Assembly: GCA_910587075.1 (NCBI GenBank)
Contig: CAJUKE010000001.1
Location: 210,607-274,606, forward strand
DNA length: 64,000 nucleotides
DNA from: an uncultured Muribaculaceae bacterium
Lineage (GTDB): Bacteria; Bacteroidota; Bacteroidia; Bacteroidales; Muribaculaceae
Direction: 5' to 3'
In this document: one piece after another, positions 1 through 9,600 of the stretch
Position numbering within the stretch: position 1 is the stretch's first letter
Layout of the letters: every line of letters begins with the position of its first letter
Translations under genes and position numbers: made by a program
Notes under the pieces: generated by a model
The model's input: the letters and a program-made list of their open reading frames with translations, nothing else
The model's database searches: none
What the model was told of the DNA's origin: nothing

Positions 1-159
1 GCTCCCCTCGGCATCAATCAGCGACAAGCGCATCGTCACCTCCTCGTTTGCCGCCGGAGTACCATAGCGGTCGGTCAGCGAAGCCTCGTAGAGCACCGGT
101 TCGGCATTCGCGACAAACAATGCCGCGAGCGATATTATTGATGTTACTAACGATTTCAT
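1..159 (-). CDS. Small secreted protein, N-terminal part only
   Basis: The reading frame starts at an ATG on the minus strand (bases 159-157) and runs off the left edge, so only the first 53 residues are visible. It opens with a typical signal peptide (MKSLVTSIISLAALFVANA). The segment after it (EPVLYEASLTDRYGTPAANE, then a V-T-M-R-L-S-L stretch) resembles the start of the mature protein encoded at 620-1093: both have [AE]PV, a G-x-P-x-AN motif and a beta-strand-like stretch. It lies 3 bp downstream of the 163-615 gene and is probably in the same operon. The function is unknown; a secreted or surface protein is the most that can be said. Confidence 0.6.
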   Translation of the reverse strand, partial: MKSLVTSIISLAALFVANAEPVLYEASLTDRYGTPAANEEVTMRLSLIDAEGS

Positions 160-162
160 ATA

Positions 163-615
163 TCAGCCTCTCTTCATAAAGTTATACACCACGGGAGCGG
201 AAGCCTCCCCCGCGATACGGAGCAGGTAACGACCAGCCTGGAGCCGCGATATGTCAATCACTGTAGAAGCTACCTTACCCGATGCGAGCCGACGCCCGTC
301 AATAGAGAAAACCTCATACGCGGCACGGCCGGAAAGGCCATCGACGAGCAGCGAGCACCCGTCAGCGGATACGGATACTGACAAAGAGGAGCCTTCTTCG
401 GCAATTTCCCCTATCCCGCTCGTGTAGGTCGAAGCGACAGGCAGTGACCCGTGCGACAAAACGGCGTCGTCCTCGGAAGCGAAGCCCGAAGCCAGCGTCT
501 CAATCGCGTAATGCTCCTCGGCGGCATATCCGCCATAAGGCAGAAACCCGTCGGCCGACGCCGGGAGCGGAGTCGCGGCCGCAAGCAGTAGGATGTATTT
601 GATAACGTCGCGCAT
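163..615 (-). CDS. Small secreted protein with T9SS type A-like sorting domain
   Basis: A protein of 150 residues. I chose the start at base 615 because a signal peptide follows at once (MRDVIKYILLLAAATPLPAS); a longer frame would add an unlikely 13-residue leader overlapping the upstream gene. The middle is low in complexity and acidic. The last 50 residues have the pattern of a T9SS type A sorting domain: YEVFSIDGRRLASG, then ISRLQAGRYLLRI, and a basic end (FMKRG). The stop of the upstream gene (620) is 4 bp away, so the genes are probably cotranscribed. The function is unknown, and the short acidic central part could simply be a linker. Confidence 0.65.
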   Translation of the reverse strand: MRDVIKYILLLAAATPLPASADGFLPYGGYAAEEHYAIETLASGFASEDDAVLSHGSLPVASTYTSGIGEIAEEGSSLSVSVSADGCSLLVDGLSGRAAYEVFSIDGRRLASGKVASTVIDISRLQAGRYLLRIAGEASAPVVYNFMKRG

Positions 616-619
616 CTTG

Positions 620-1093
620 TTAGTCGATTGGTGTTGCTGAAAGTGTGCCATCATCGGCGATCGTCACCTTGAAGAGTTTGCCGGAGGGGGATGCGAGAGT
701 CAGCGCTGAAGCGGTGGCCGCGTGGACCGCGCGGGGCACTTCGAGTATCTGCTGGCACGCGGCGTCGCCATAGCCATCGCCGCAGTCAACAGCGGTCTCC
801 ATATAATATGCGGTGTTCCCCCAGTCAAGAGCGTCGAGCGTGACATTGGTGTTCTGCGAACCTACCGCCACATAAGCCACCCCGGCGGGCGACGTGGTGA
901 CCTCGTGCTCCTCGCCGAAGGCCACGGGGCCATCGGGACTTCCGGCATGTATCGCGACCTTGACCTTGACCGAAAGATTTGCCTTCGGCAGACCGTCGGA
1001 AGTACGCACCGAGCGAGAGAAGTTCATAACCGGGGCGGCCGATGCGGTGATTATCGCGCAAGCAAGCGCCGCCATGGTAAATATCTTTTTCAT
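620..1093 (-). CDS. Small secreted beta-rich protein of unknown function
   Basis: A protein of 157 residues with a signal peptide (MKKIFTMAALACAIITASA). The mature part resembles a beta-sandwich domain common in secreted Bacteroidota proteins: a strand beginning near residue 20 (APVMNFSRSVRTSDG), V-K-V-K-V-A-I-H, FGEEHEVTTSPAGVAYVAVG, then a W-x-NTAYYMETAVD segment and EVPRAVHAATASAL. Two cysteines (in VDCGDG and AACQQ) may pair. It is the first gene of a minus-strand run with the two genes at 163-615 and 1-159, and its N-terminal half resembles the latter. No catalytic motif is visible. A structural or surface-exposed role is an inference from domain style only. Confidence 0.6.
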   Translation of the reverse strand: MKKIFTMAALACAIITASAAPVMNFSRSVRTSDGLPKANLSVKVKVAIHAGSPDGPVAFGEEHEVTTSPAGVAYVAVGSQNTNVTLDALDWGNTAYYMETAVDCGDGYGDAACQQILEVPRAVHAATASALTLASPSGKLFKVTIADDGTLSATPID

Positions 1094-1171
1094 CGGGTTG
1101 AAATTTGAAGATTCAGGAAAGGGAGAGCGAGGAATCGGCCTGTGAGAATGTTGTTGGCCGTATTATGAAAA

Positions 1172-2011
1172 CTATTGGAAAATTCTGACGTAATCAATCT
1201 CATAGCGCTGCGGGAGAGTCGAGAGGTCAACACCCTCGGAGCCGCCCCAGCCACCGCCGAAAGCGAGATTCAGTATAAGGTAATAATCAATGTCGAAAGG
1301 CCAGGTAGTCCAGTCGCTATCGGCCTCGCGGTCGATGGCGTACTGCTCGGCGCCATCATAGTACCACGTCAGCCTGTCGGGCGTCCACTTCAAAGCATAG
1401 AGGTGGAAATCGCCAACCGCCTCCGGGGCGCGGGTAACGTGGGTCCGCTGGGTACCGCGCATATGGTTGAAACGCTCGGTATGGGCCGAGAAGTGGATAT
1501 TCTCGGGGTTATACCCGACGTGTTCCATAATGTCGATTTCGCCCGAGCGGGGCCACTTACCATAATTATTCTCCCGGGGCATCATCCATATCGCAGGCCA
1601 TGTGCCGAGCGACGCGGGCAACTTGGCCCGAACCTCGACATAACCATATTTCCAGGCCTCGCGCCCTTTGGTCGTGAGGCTCGCCGAAGTCACCGGGCAA
1701 ACTTCCCCGTTGATCACGGCGCTGTCGTTGCGCGCCTCGATCACGAGCACGCCGTCCTTGCAGAAAGCGTTCTGGCCGGGGGTATAGTATTGCATTTCTC
1801 CATTGCGTATGTAACCTGTCTCGAAATCCCACTTTGAGGCGTCGGGGGCGCCGTCGGTGTCGAACTCGTCGGAAAACACGAGCCGGGAATAGCCGTCAGG
1901 CACGGTGACCGCTCCGTCGGCGGGATTTCCCCCGGCGAGCGCGTTCGCCGCCGTAACCCCGACAATCGCCACGGCGATTACAGATGTCATTAATTTAGTA
2001 GTTTTTTTCAT
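1172..2011 (-). CDS. Glycoside hydrolase family 16 endo-beta-glucanase (laminarinase/lichenase type)
   Basis: A protein of 279 residues. I chose the start at base 2011 because a signal peptide follows (MKKTTKLMTSVIAVAIVGV and on to about residue 26). GH16 enzymes hydrolyse beta-1,3/1,4-glucans or galactans with retention. The catalytic signature is clear: GEIDIMEHVG with nucleophile E158, D160 and acid/base E163, preceded by W-P-A-I-W-M-M-P and followed by IHFSAHT and the YALKWTPDRLTWYYDG strand pair. This pattern fits the laminarinase-like branch better than kappa-carrageenase or agarase branches, but substrate cannot be fixed from sequence alone. It lies just downstream of the PUL regulator on the same strand, with its own -7 element at 2102-2109, and is probably the endo-acting enzyme of the locus. 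Confidence 0.9.
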   Translation of the reverse strand: MKKTTKLMTSVIAVAIVGVTAANALAGGNPADGAVTVPDGYSRLVFSDEFDTDGAPDASKWDFETGYIRNGEMQYYTPGQNAFCKDGVLVIEARNDSAVINGEVCPVTSASLTTKGREAWKYGYVEVRAKLPASLGTWPAIWMMPRENNYGKWPRSGEIDIMEHVGYNPENIHFSAHTERFNHMRGTQRTHVTRAPEAVGDFHLYALKWTPDRLTWYYDGAEQYAIDREADSDWTTWPFDIDYYLILNLAFGGGWGGSEGVDLSTLPQRYEIDYVRIFQ

Positions 2012-2101
2012 CAGGCGATAATGTTTGATTTGTTCCGAGGAGCCGCGCCAGGCGCGGAAACAGCTTCGGTGTCGGTCGGACAATCGTGAAAACCGACAAT
2101 G

Positions 2102-2109
2102 CAAAATTA
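2102..2109 (-). promoter_or_regulatory. -7 promoter element of the GH16 gene
   Basis: Read on the minus strand this is TAATTTTG, a full match to the Bacteroidota -7 consensus TAnnTTTG. It lies about 90 bp ahead of the GH16 start, giving a leader of roughly 85 nt. No clear TTG -33 element is seen at the usual spacing. Confidence 0.5.
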
Positions 2110-2232
2110 GACATTATGGCGCCCGGGGCGTTGTGAAAATGGCTTAGATACTCTCCAAGTTGCGCAGAAGTTGCCGAAAATGTCGCAGAAATTTGCGCAA
2201 ATGCGGCGCGGGCGGCGACGCGTAGGCGAAAC

Positions 2233-5200
2233 TCACCGCCCAGCCGCGTCGGTAGGCACGGATTCTTCGCCCACCGCAGACGCTTGGTTAAGCGACACAT
2301 AGCGTGTCGGCGACATTCCGTAATGCTCCTTAAAGCAAGTCGAGAAGTGCGACAATGTGGAAAATCCCGTAGCGTATGCAACTTCCGACACCGCGACATT
2401 CTTGGTCGAGAGCATGAGGGCGGCGTGGCGCATACGCTCGCGCTTGATATACTCGCTCGGATTCATATTGGCCGACACCTTCAGACGGCGCTGCAGATGG
2501 GAGCGGCTCACGCCTATCTCCCTGGCGATAAACTCCACCGAAAGGTCGGGACTCGCGAGATTGTCGAGCACCACTTTGCGCACGCGGTCAAACAGGCGTT
2601 CGTCGTTGGATTTTATCTTGGTCACATCCTCGTTGACCGCGGTTTCGCCGGAATACTTCTCCTTGAGCATTCTGCGTTGCATTATGAGCATGTTCACCCG
2701 GTTGAGCAGATGGCCGATATTGAACGGCTTGGTTATATAGGCGTCGGCACCGGCGAGAATCCCCTCGTTGCGCTGCGCCTGGGTCACTTTGGCGGTAAGG
2801 AGAACGATGGGAATCTCGCAGGTATCGGAGTTAGCGCGGATTTTGCGGCACAGCTCCAGTCCGTCGATACCCTCCATCATTATATCCGACAGGATGAGGT
2901 CGGGGCGCCGGGTGAGGGCCAGTTCGAGTCCGGCGGCCCCATCGGTGGCGGTGAGCACATCGTAATGTTCGGCAAGCTCCCTGGCCACATAGTCGAGAAT
3001 CGAGGCATCGTCCTCGACCACAAGCACCGTGGCATGGCGCCGACGCGCCTCAACCGGCTGGTTATCGCGGGCCGCGCCCTCAGGGAGCTTCACCACCGCG
3101 TGAGGAGCCGGGGCCTCCTGAGGGGCCGGAGCCGACTCTTCGGCGGAATAGGCGTCCTCGGCCATAGGAATGCGGATCACCATCACCGTGCCCTCGTCGG
3201 AACTGCGCTCAACGGCGATCTCGCCGTGGTGCAGGTCCATCATTTTGCGAGCCAGGTGGAGGCCGATGCCCGTGCCAGGCGCCGAGGCGTGCGCCTCGCC
3301 CTTCACGCGGTAAAACCTGTTGAACACCCGGTCGCGGCTCGACTCAGGAATGCCGGGGCCGGTGTCCGTAACCCTTATGGCGAGCGCCGCGCCCTCGACG
3401 CGGCAATCGAGCGTTATCACGCCCCCTGAAGGGGTGAACTTGAAAGCGTTGGAGAGTACGTTGAATATCACCTTGTCGACCTTGTCGCCGTCAAGGAGTG
3501 CGGTTTCCGGCACACTCTCAGCTATTTCTATGCGGAAATCGATATTCTTCTGCCCGGCGAGATTCTCAAATGCGCCCGCCACACCGGCAATAAACCGCCT
3601 GATGTCGATACGGCTTACTGACAGACTCATCTGATTGTTATCCAACCGGCGCAAATCCATAATCTGGTCGATGAGCCTGAGAATGCGATCGCCGTTGTAT
3701 CTCATTACCTCTATGGTGTGGAGAGTCTGCTTGTCGCGGATTTTCTCGCGCAAAGAGTCGAGCGGCGAGAGCACCATTGTGAGCGGGGTGCGTATCTCGT
3801 GGGATATATCGGTAAAGAATTGGAGCTTGTGCTCGGCAGTCTGGGCCTGCATCAGCTGGTGGTTGCGCCGCTGCTCCTCGCGGATTCTCCACTTAACAGC
3901 CTTGACCCCGAACAGCACCATCAGGGCGAACAGACACACATACAGCGCCTTGGCCCATGGTGTCAAGTACAGCGGAGGCGCCACTGACAAGGTCATCGAA
4001 GCCTCCTTCGGCTTGTAATCGCCTATTGACGCCTTCACCCTGAGAGTATAATCGCCTGGAGGGAGACTCGAATAAGTGGCCGTGCGTGCTCCGGCGGGGA
4101 GCTGGATCCATCCGTTGTCGTGCCCTTCAAGCATAACGTGACACACTACATTCTCAGGATGGGCGAACTCTACCGCGCCAAACGACACGGTAAAACTGTT
4201 CTGATCGTATGTGAGGTTGACAGCGTCACGGTTGGAGAGGTTGATCAAACCGACGGACGCGTCGTCCCCGGCGGGGGCCTCCCCTTCGTTGATCAGCGTC
4301 AGTTCGTTAAACGCGACCCTGAGCAATTCGCGTGGCGTGCGGCCACGACCCGGCATAAATGAGACGAGTCCCCCCACGCCTCCGAAATACACCATTCCGT
4401 CGAGCCCAAGGCAGGCTGAATTCCGCTTGAATTCCCGGCAGGCGAGGTGTTCCATCGGCAGGAAATCAGTGAAACCCATCGTTTTGGGGTCGAGCTTGCA
4501 TATACCCTCGCCCGTGCTGAGCCACAGGTTGCTGTCGCGGTCGACCAATATGGAGTAAATGAGGTTGTTGAGGAGTCCGTGGGTTTCGTTGAATACCTGA
4601 GTGCGGCCACCCTGGATGCGGTTGAGCCCCATACGCGTGCCGGCCCATATGGCGCCCGACGAATCCTGGCACAAGGCGAACACGCAATTGTTGCTCAGTC
4701 GCATATTGGTGGAGTTATAATGGTCGAAGCGCCAGGTACGGGTATCCAGGCATGAAAGCCCCGAATCACTCGTGCCTATCCACACTTTGCCGTCGCCGGA
4801 GAATAGGATTGAGTGCACAGCGTTGCCGAGCAGTTGGCCCGAGTCGGATTTCGAGGGATTGTGCGAAAGGAACCTCGCGGACCCCGTAAGCGGATTGTAG
4901 ATGCACACGCCATCGCCGTTGGTGCCTATCCAGAGGTTGCCGTCAGAATCCTCCGCTATGGCGTTGACCTCCTTGACGCGGCCACCAGGCGTGTCGGGCA
5001 GCGGAATAGCCACTGGCACAAACGAGTCGGAACCGGGCTCGTAGCGCGACAGGCCGTTGAGGTAATTTCCGGCCCAAACAGTGCCCCGGCTATCCTGGAA
5101 CACGGTCAGTACCGTGGCAGCCCCCGATGCGGCGTCAGTCAGATGCCGCATCGGCGCCCCAGGAGAGGAGGCGCGGTACACACCGTCGCCGTCGGTACCG

Positions 5201-6387
5201 ATCCATAGGGATCCGTCGGAGCTTTGCAACGCGCACAACACCGGCTCTGTGCCGATATTAAGCGACGGGGAGAAAGGTGAATACGAATAGCTAACGACCG
5301 AATCATCTGCATCGCGCGATACCATAAGCGCCCCCTTCTGGAACACTCCAAGCCATAGATTGCCCTGCCTGTCGGTCAGTATATCGTGAATCTTGGCCCT
5401 CGCCGGATTGAATTCCTTAACGGCGATAGGGACATCCGACAGTGCGCCGGTAGCGACATCATACTTCTTAAGCCCGTTTCCGTCGGTGCCTATATACATA
5501 ATGTTATCCTCCGGGGAGTTGCGAAGAATGTAGACATTCCCACCGACCTTCACCGCGTCGCGGGTAACGCGGTTCGACCGATAATCGTAGGCATCGACCC
5601 CGCCGTCGAGCGAGCCGATGAACAGACGCCCGTCGTTTGTCTGCCCGATGGTGAAAATCATATTGCTCGACAGCGAGGTCGGGTCGTCGGGATCATGGCT
5701 GAGGGTAGTCATCGTGTTGGTAGTGCCGTTAAAGATGGTGATTCCGGCATCCATCGACCCGATCCATATATTGCCGAAACTATCCTCGTACAGCACCGTG
5801 GTCTTATTCGAGCATATCCGCGAATTGGTAGTCATGTAGCATATCGGTTCCAACTCACCTTTCTTCATGCACACCGCCCCGGAGCGCGAAGTGGTGAACC
5901 AGATGTTGCCTTTGCGGTCCTCGATAATAGAGTTCACATAGCTGAAATCGGGCACGTCGGGATAGGTTTGCCTCGGAGTGACGAATGAGAGCGTGGCGCG
6001 GTCGAATTTCTGAATGCCGTCGGTAGTGCCCACCCACAGATTATTCTCGCTGTCCTCCATCACGGTGAGCACGGTGTTGCTAAGCAGCGAGCCCGCCTCG
6101 GCGGTGCTGGTGAAAGTGGTAGCCTCCGAGCCGTCAAAACGGGTCAGCCCATAGTCGGTGGCGAGCCATATATAGCCGAGGTGGTCCTGGCAGATTTTGT
6201 TGATATGCGTGTTGGAAACCGCGAACAGCCGTCCGGCCGGGGCGGCCTCCCTCGTCATGGGCGCTCCGCTGCCCCGCGCGGTGGCCGAGAGAAAGAACAA
6301 GACGGCGACGATGCGCGCCAATGAGAGCGATGCCCTCGACAACGGTTTGATGATAGAGCGGATTGTCAGCTTCATTTCCGTATTCAA
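2233..6387 (-). CDS. Hybrid two-component system sensor/regulator (HTCS) of the PUL
   Basis: A protein of 1384 residues that combines sensor kinase and DNA-binding regulator, the usual PUL switch in Bacteroidota. In order: N-terminal signal/anchor (to about 45); two seven-bladed propellers built from repeated GxLWIGT-type motifs (about 50-720), the periplasmic glycan sensor; a Y_Y_Y domain (about 735-805); one membrane helix (about 812-831); HisKA with phospho-acceptor H863 in DISHEIRTPL; HATPase with the GTGIGLHLA box; a receiver domain with phospho-acceptor D1168 in LSDIMM; and a C-terminal AraC-type helix-turn-helix (about 1285-1375). It is transcribed divergently from susC with a shared 284-bp intergenic region and probably activates the operon at 6672-18932. 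A second ATG lies four codons in. Confidence 0.95.
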   Translation of the reverse strand: MNTEMKLTIRSIIKPLSRASLSLARIVAVLFFLSATARGSGAPMTREAAPAGRLFAVSNTHINKICQDHLGYIWLATDYGLTRFDGSEATTFTSTAEAGSLLSNTVLTVMEDSENNLWVGTTDGIQKFDRATLSFVTPRQTYPDVPDFSYVNSIIEDRKGNIWFTTSRSGAVCMKKGELEPICYMTTNSRICSNKTTVLYEDSFGNIWIGSMDAGITIFNGTTNTMTTLSHDPDDPTSLSSNMIFTIGQTNDGRLFIGSLDGGVDAYDYRSNRVTRDAVKVGGNVYILRNSPEDNIMYIGTDGNGLKKYDVATGALSDVPIAVKEFNPARAKIHDILTDRQGNLWLGVFQKGALMVSRDADDSVVSYSYSPFSPSLNIGTEPVLCALQSSDGSLWIGTDGDGVYRASSPGAPMRHLTDAASGAATVLTVFQDSRGTVWAGNYLNGLSRYEPGSDSFVPVAIPLPDTPGGRVKEVNAIAEDSDGNLWIGTNGDGVCIYNPLTGSARFLSHNPSKSDSGQLLGNAVHSILFSGDGKVWIGTSDSGLSCLDTRTWRFDHYNSTNMRLSNNCVFALCQDSSGAIWAGTRMGLNRIQGGRTQVFNETHGLLNNLIYSILVDRDSNLWLSTGEGICKLDPKTMGFTDFLPMEHLACREFKRNSACLGLDGMVYFGGVGGLVSFMPGRGRTPRELLRVAFNELTLINEGEAPAGDDASVGLINLSNRDAVNLTYDQNSFTVSFGAVEFAHPENVVCHVMLEGHDNGWIQLPAGARTATYSSLPPGDYTLRVKASIGDYKPKEASMTLSVAPPLYLTPWAKALYVCLFALMVLFGVKAVKWRIREEQRRNHQLMQAQTAEHKLQFFTDISHEIRTPLTMVLSPLDSLREKIRDKQTLHTIEVMRYNGDRILRLIDQIMDLRRLDNNQMSLSVSRIDIRRFIAGVAGAFENLAGQKNIDFRIEIAESVPETALLDGDKVDKVIFNVLSNAFKFTPSGGVITLDCRVEGAALAIRVTDTGPGIPESSRDRVFNRFYRVKGEAHASAPGTGIGLHLARKMMDLHHGEIAVERSSDEGTVMVIRIPMAEDAYSAEESAPAPQEAPAPHAVVKLPEGAARDNQPVEARRRHATVLVVEDDASILDYVARELAEHYDVLTATDGAAGLELALTRRPDLILSDIMMEGIDGLELCRKIRANSDTCEIPIVLLTAKVTQAQRNEGILAGADAYITKPFNIGHLLNRVNMLIMQRRMLKEKYSGETAVNEDVTKIKSNDERLFDRVRKVVLDNLASPDLSVEFIAREIGVSRSHLQRRLKVSANMNPSEYIKRERMRHAALMLSTKNVAVSEVAYATGFSTLSHFSTCFKEHYGMSPTRYVSLNQASAVGEESVPTDAAGR

Positions 6388-6432
6388 TGCTGTATCGTTT
6401 CTCGATGGTGGTTTAAGGTCTATTTATGAGTT

Positions 6433-6440
6433 CAAAGTTA
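6433..6440 (-). promoter_or_regulatory. -7 promoter element of the HTCS gene
   Basis: On the minus strand this reads TAACTTTG, a full match to TAnnTTTG, about 45 bp ahead of the HTCS start. Together with the opposite-facing box at 6590-6597 it defines the divergent control region (6388-6671) of the PUL. Confidence 0.5.
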
Positions 6441-6589
6441 ACATACATTCCCGAAACAGCGGTTCTGCGACATATAGAAAAATCGAAATATCTACATTTT
6501 CGCAATAAATCTCCCCATTTTCGCAATCAGACCGACAATCAACTAAGATTAGCGCGCATATCAGGCAGCGCCCCCACGCCTTTAATTAC

Positions 6590-6597
6590 TAACTTTG
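6590..6597 (+). promoter_or_regulatory. -7 promoter element of the susC operon
   Basis: TAACTTTG, a full match to TAnnTTTG, leaving a leader of about 68 nt before susC. No good TTG -33 box is visible, as expected of a promoter that needs an activator such as the adjacent HTCS. Confidence 0.5.
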
Positions 6598-6671
6598 CCA
6601 TTGGAAAAAACGGGAGGCCCCGGTGGCTGTTCCCGACCAAGACAGAATAATCAGAAACCAATCATAAAGCC

Positions 6672-9600
6672 ATGAATCCAAAATCCAGACCAGCCTCGAA
6701 GGGCGCGCTCAGCGATTGGGCGCGGCGGCTGCTCGCGGCAGCGATCCTCGCTCCGGCAATCTCATTCTCGGCGGCTGCTGCCGACATCATCGTGCGAGGC
6801 ACCGTCAGCGGCGACGGCGAGCCGCTCCCCGGAGCCACCGTGGCCGAAAGCGGCAATCCGGGCAATGGCACCACTACTGACGCTGACGGACGTTTCTCAT
6901 TGAAACTGTCCGATAAATCGCGCCTCTCGGCAAGTTTCATAGGTTACAAGACGTCGACCGTGAAAGTGGCAGGCCGGAATGTGATCGACTTCACTCTCGA
7001 AACCGACGACAACGTGCTCGACGAGGTGATCGCCATAGGTTACGGCGTGCAACAGAAGAAACTCGTCACTGGCGCCACTCTGCAGGTCAAGGGCGACGAA
7101 ATCGCGAAGCAGAACACAATGAGCGCCTACGGCGCACTCCAGAGCCAGGCTCCGGGGGTAAACATAGTGAAAAATACCGGCAAAGCCGGCGACGGATTCA
7201 AGGTGAACATCCGCGGCCTGGGCACCATACACAACTCTTCGCCGCTGGTTGTGATTGACGGCGTAAGCGGCGGCGACCTCAACCTGCTCGACCCGAACGA
7301 CATCGAGAGCATCGACGTGCTGAAGGACGCGGCGTCAGCCGCCATCTACGGCGCGCGTGCCGCCAACGGCGTTATCCTTGTAACTACAAAGAAGGGGGGC
7401 AAGGAGCGCGTAAACGCCCACTTCAATATGTATCTCGGCTGGCAGGAAATCCCCAAGACGGTCACCCCGCTCAACGCCCGCCAGTACGTTATGCTTATGA
7501 AAGAGGCCGGGCTTACCGACGCCGACTTCGCCGCCAATGTGCCTATGTGGGACAAAATCCAGAGCGGCGAATTCAACGGCACCAACTGGCTCGACGAGAT
7601 ACAGAAAAAGGATGGCTTCAAGCAGGGCTACAACTTCGGTCTTGATGGCGGCGGCGAACGGTCGACCTACTCGCTCGGCATCAGTTATTCGTCGGAGACA
7701 CCCACAATCGGTGTGAAGGCCGACGATGTAAAACAGCGTTATGAGCGCTACACAATGCGTTTCAATTCGGAGCATATAGTGGTGAAACGTCCCGACCGCG
7801 ACCTCCTGAAGTTTGGCCAGACCCTCACCATGGCCCACATCAATTCGAAAGGTATGACCCAGGGCACCGGCAATATGTATTGGAACGACGTTCGCAACGC
7901 CCTCTGCGCGTCCCCCTTGTTCCCCGTCTGGGAAATTCCGGGTGAGAAATACGCTTGGCCCGTGCTTCTCGACACCGACGAGACAAACCCGCTCGCCGAG
8001 ATGTACTACCTGCGCTCGTTCTCACAAAGCAAGAACTACAACGCCCGCGGCAACCTTTACCTTGTTCTGGAGCCAATCAAGGGACTTACTTTCAAAAGCG
8101 CCTTTGGTTTCGCCTACAACGGCTGGAACTCCAGGGAATATGTGCCTGAGTATCAGATTAACGAAAAGACCTACTCGAAGACCGACCGCGTAGGCCAGGG
8201 CTCGGGCAACGGATTGCAGTGGTCGTGGGACAACACCCTCAGCTACGACTTCACCGTGAAAGGGCACCACCTCAACGTGCTCGTAGGCAACTCGGTAGAG
8301 AAATGGGGTCTCGGCCAGGACCTCAACGGGTCAAACCGCGACAGCGAATTCGACAGCTTCGACTACGCCTGGCTGAGCAATGTGAAATCCATCGCTTCAG
8401 GCTCAACCACCCTCTCCGGCGCACCATGGAGCCGCGGACAGCTCGTCAGCTGGTTCGGACGCGTGAACTACGACTATGACCGCCGCTATATGGCGTCGGT
8501 GACGATGCGCGCCGACGGATCATCGAACTTCGCCCGCGGCCACCGCTGGGGCTACTTCCCCTCATTCTCCGCCGGCTGGAACATTGCCGCCGAAAAATTC
8601 ATGGAGGGGCAGTCCCACTGGCTCGATATGCTTAAGATCCGAGCCTCCTGGGGTGAGAACGGCAACTGCAACATTCCCACGTTCCGCTACCTCTCCACAA
8701 TCGCCTTCGGCAACGCGACAAACGCCGCCTGGTACTACTTCGGCGACGACAAAGCGCACCCGACCATCGGCGCTTACCCCGACATAATGAGCAACCCTGA
8801 CCTCAAATGGGAGACCTCGCGGCAGACCGACATCGGCCTTGACGCCCGTTTCCTCAACAACCGCCTCGGATTCACTTTTGACTGGTACGAGAAAAAGACG
8901 CTCGACTGGCTCGTGCAGCCCACAGCCCTCGGCATTTGGGGCACCGGCGCTCCATGGGTCAATGGCGGCGACATCAAGAACACCGGTGTGGAAGTGGCCG
9001 TTTCCTGGAACGACCGTATAGGCGACTTTACCTACAGCGTGTCGGCCAACCTGGCCCACAATCGCAACGAAGTCATCCGCATAGCCAACGGTAACGGCCT
9101 CATCGAAGGCACTGCCGCGGTACTCGCGCAGAACACCACCGCTTTCTACAGGGCAGAAGAGGGACACCCCCTCGGCTACTTCTACGGCTACAAGACCGCC
9201 GGTATTTTCCAGAACCAGGAGCAGATTGACAACTACATCTCACCCGCGACCGGACTGCCGATTATGCCGACGGCCAAACCCGGCGACGTGATCTTCGTGG
9301 ACCGCGACGGCGACGGCACCATCACCCCCGAGGACCGCACTTCGATAGGCAACCCCTACCCCGACCTTACTTTCGGCCTCAACATCATGCTCGGCTGGAA
9401 GGGACTCGACCTCTCGCTCACCGGTTACGGCGTGGCAGGCAACCAGATAGCCCGCTCATACCGCTCTGGCACCGACAAGCCTTACGACAACTACACCACC
9501 GAGATGCTCGGCCGCTGGCATGGCGAAGGTACTTCGAACCGACTCCCCGCCGTGGGTGGCTCCGCGATTAACTGGCAGTACGTCAGCGACCTTTACATCG

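Noticed and set aside
1094..1171. Possible terminator after the GH16 gene (CGGCC...GGCCG)
   Set aside because: Only a 5-bp stem with a long loop and no T-tract; too weak to call.
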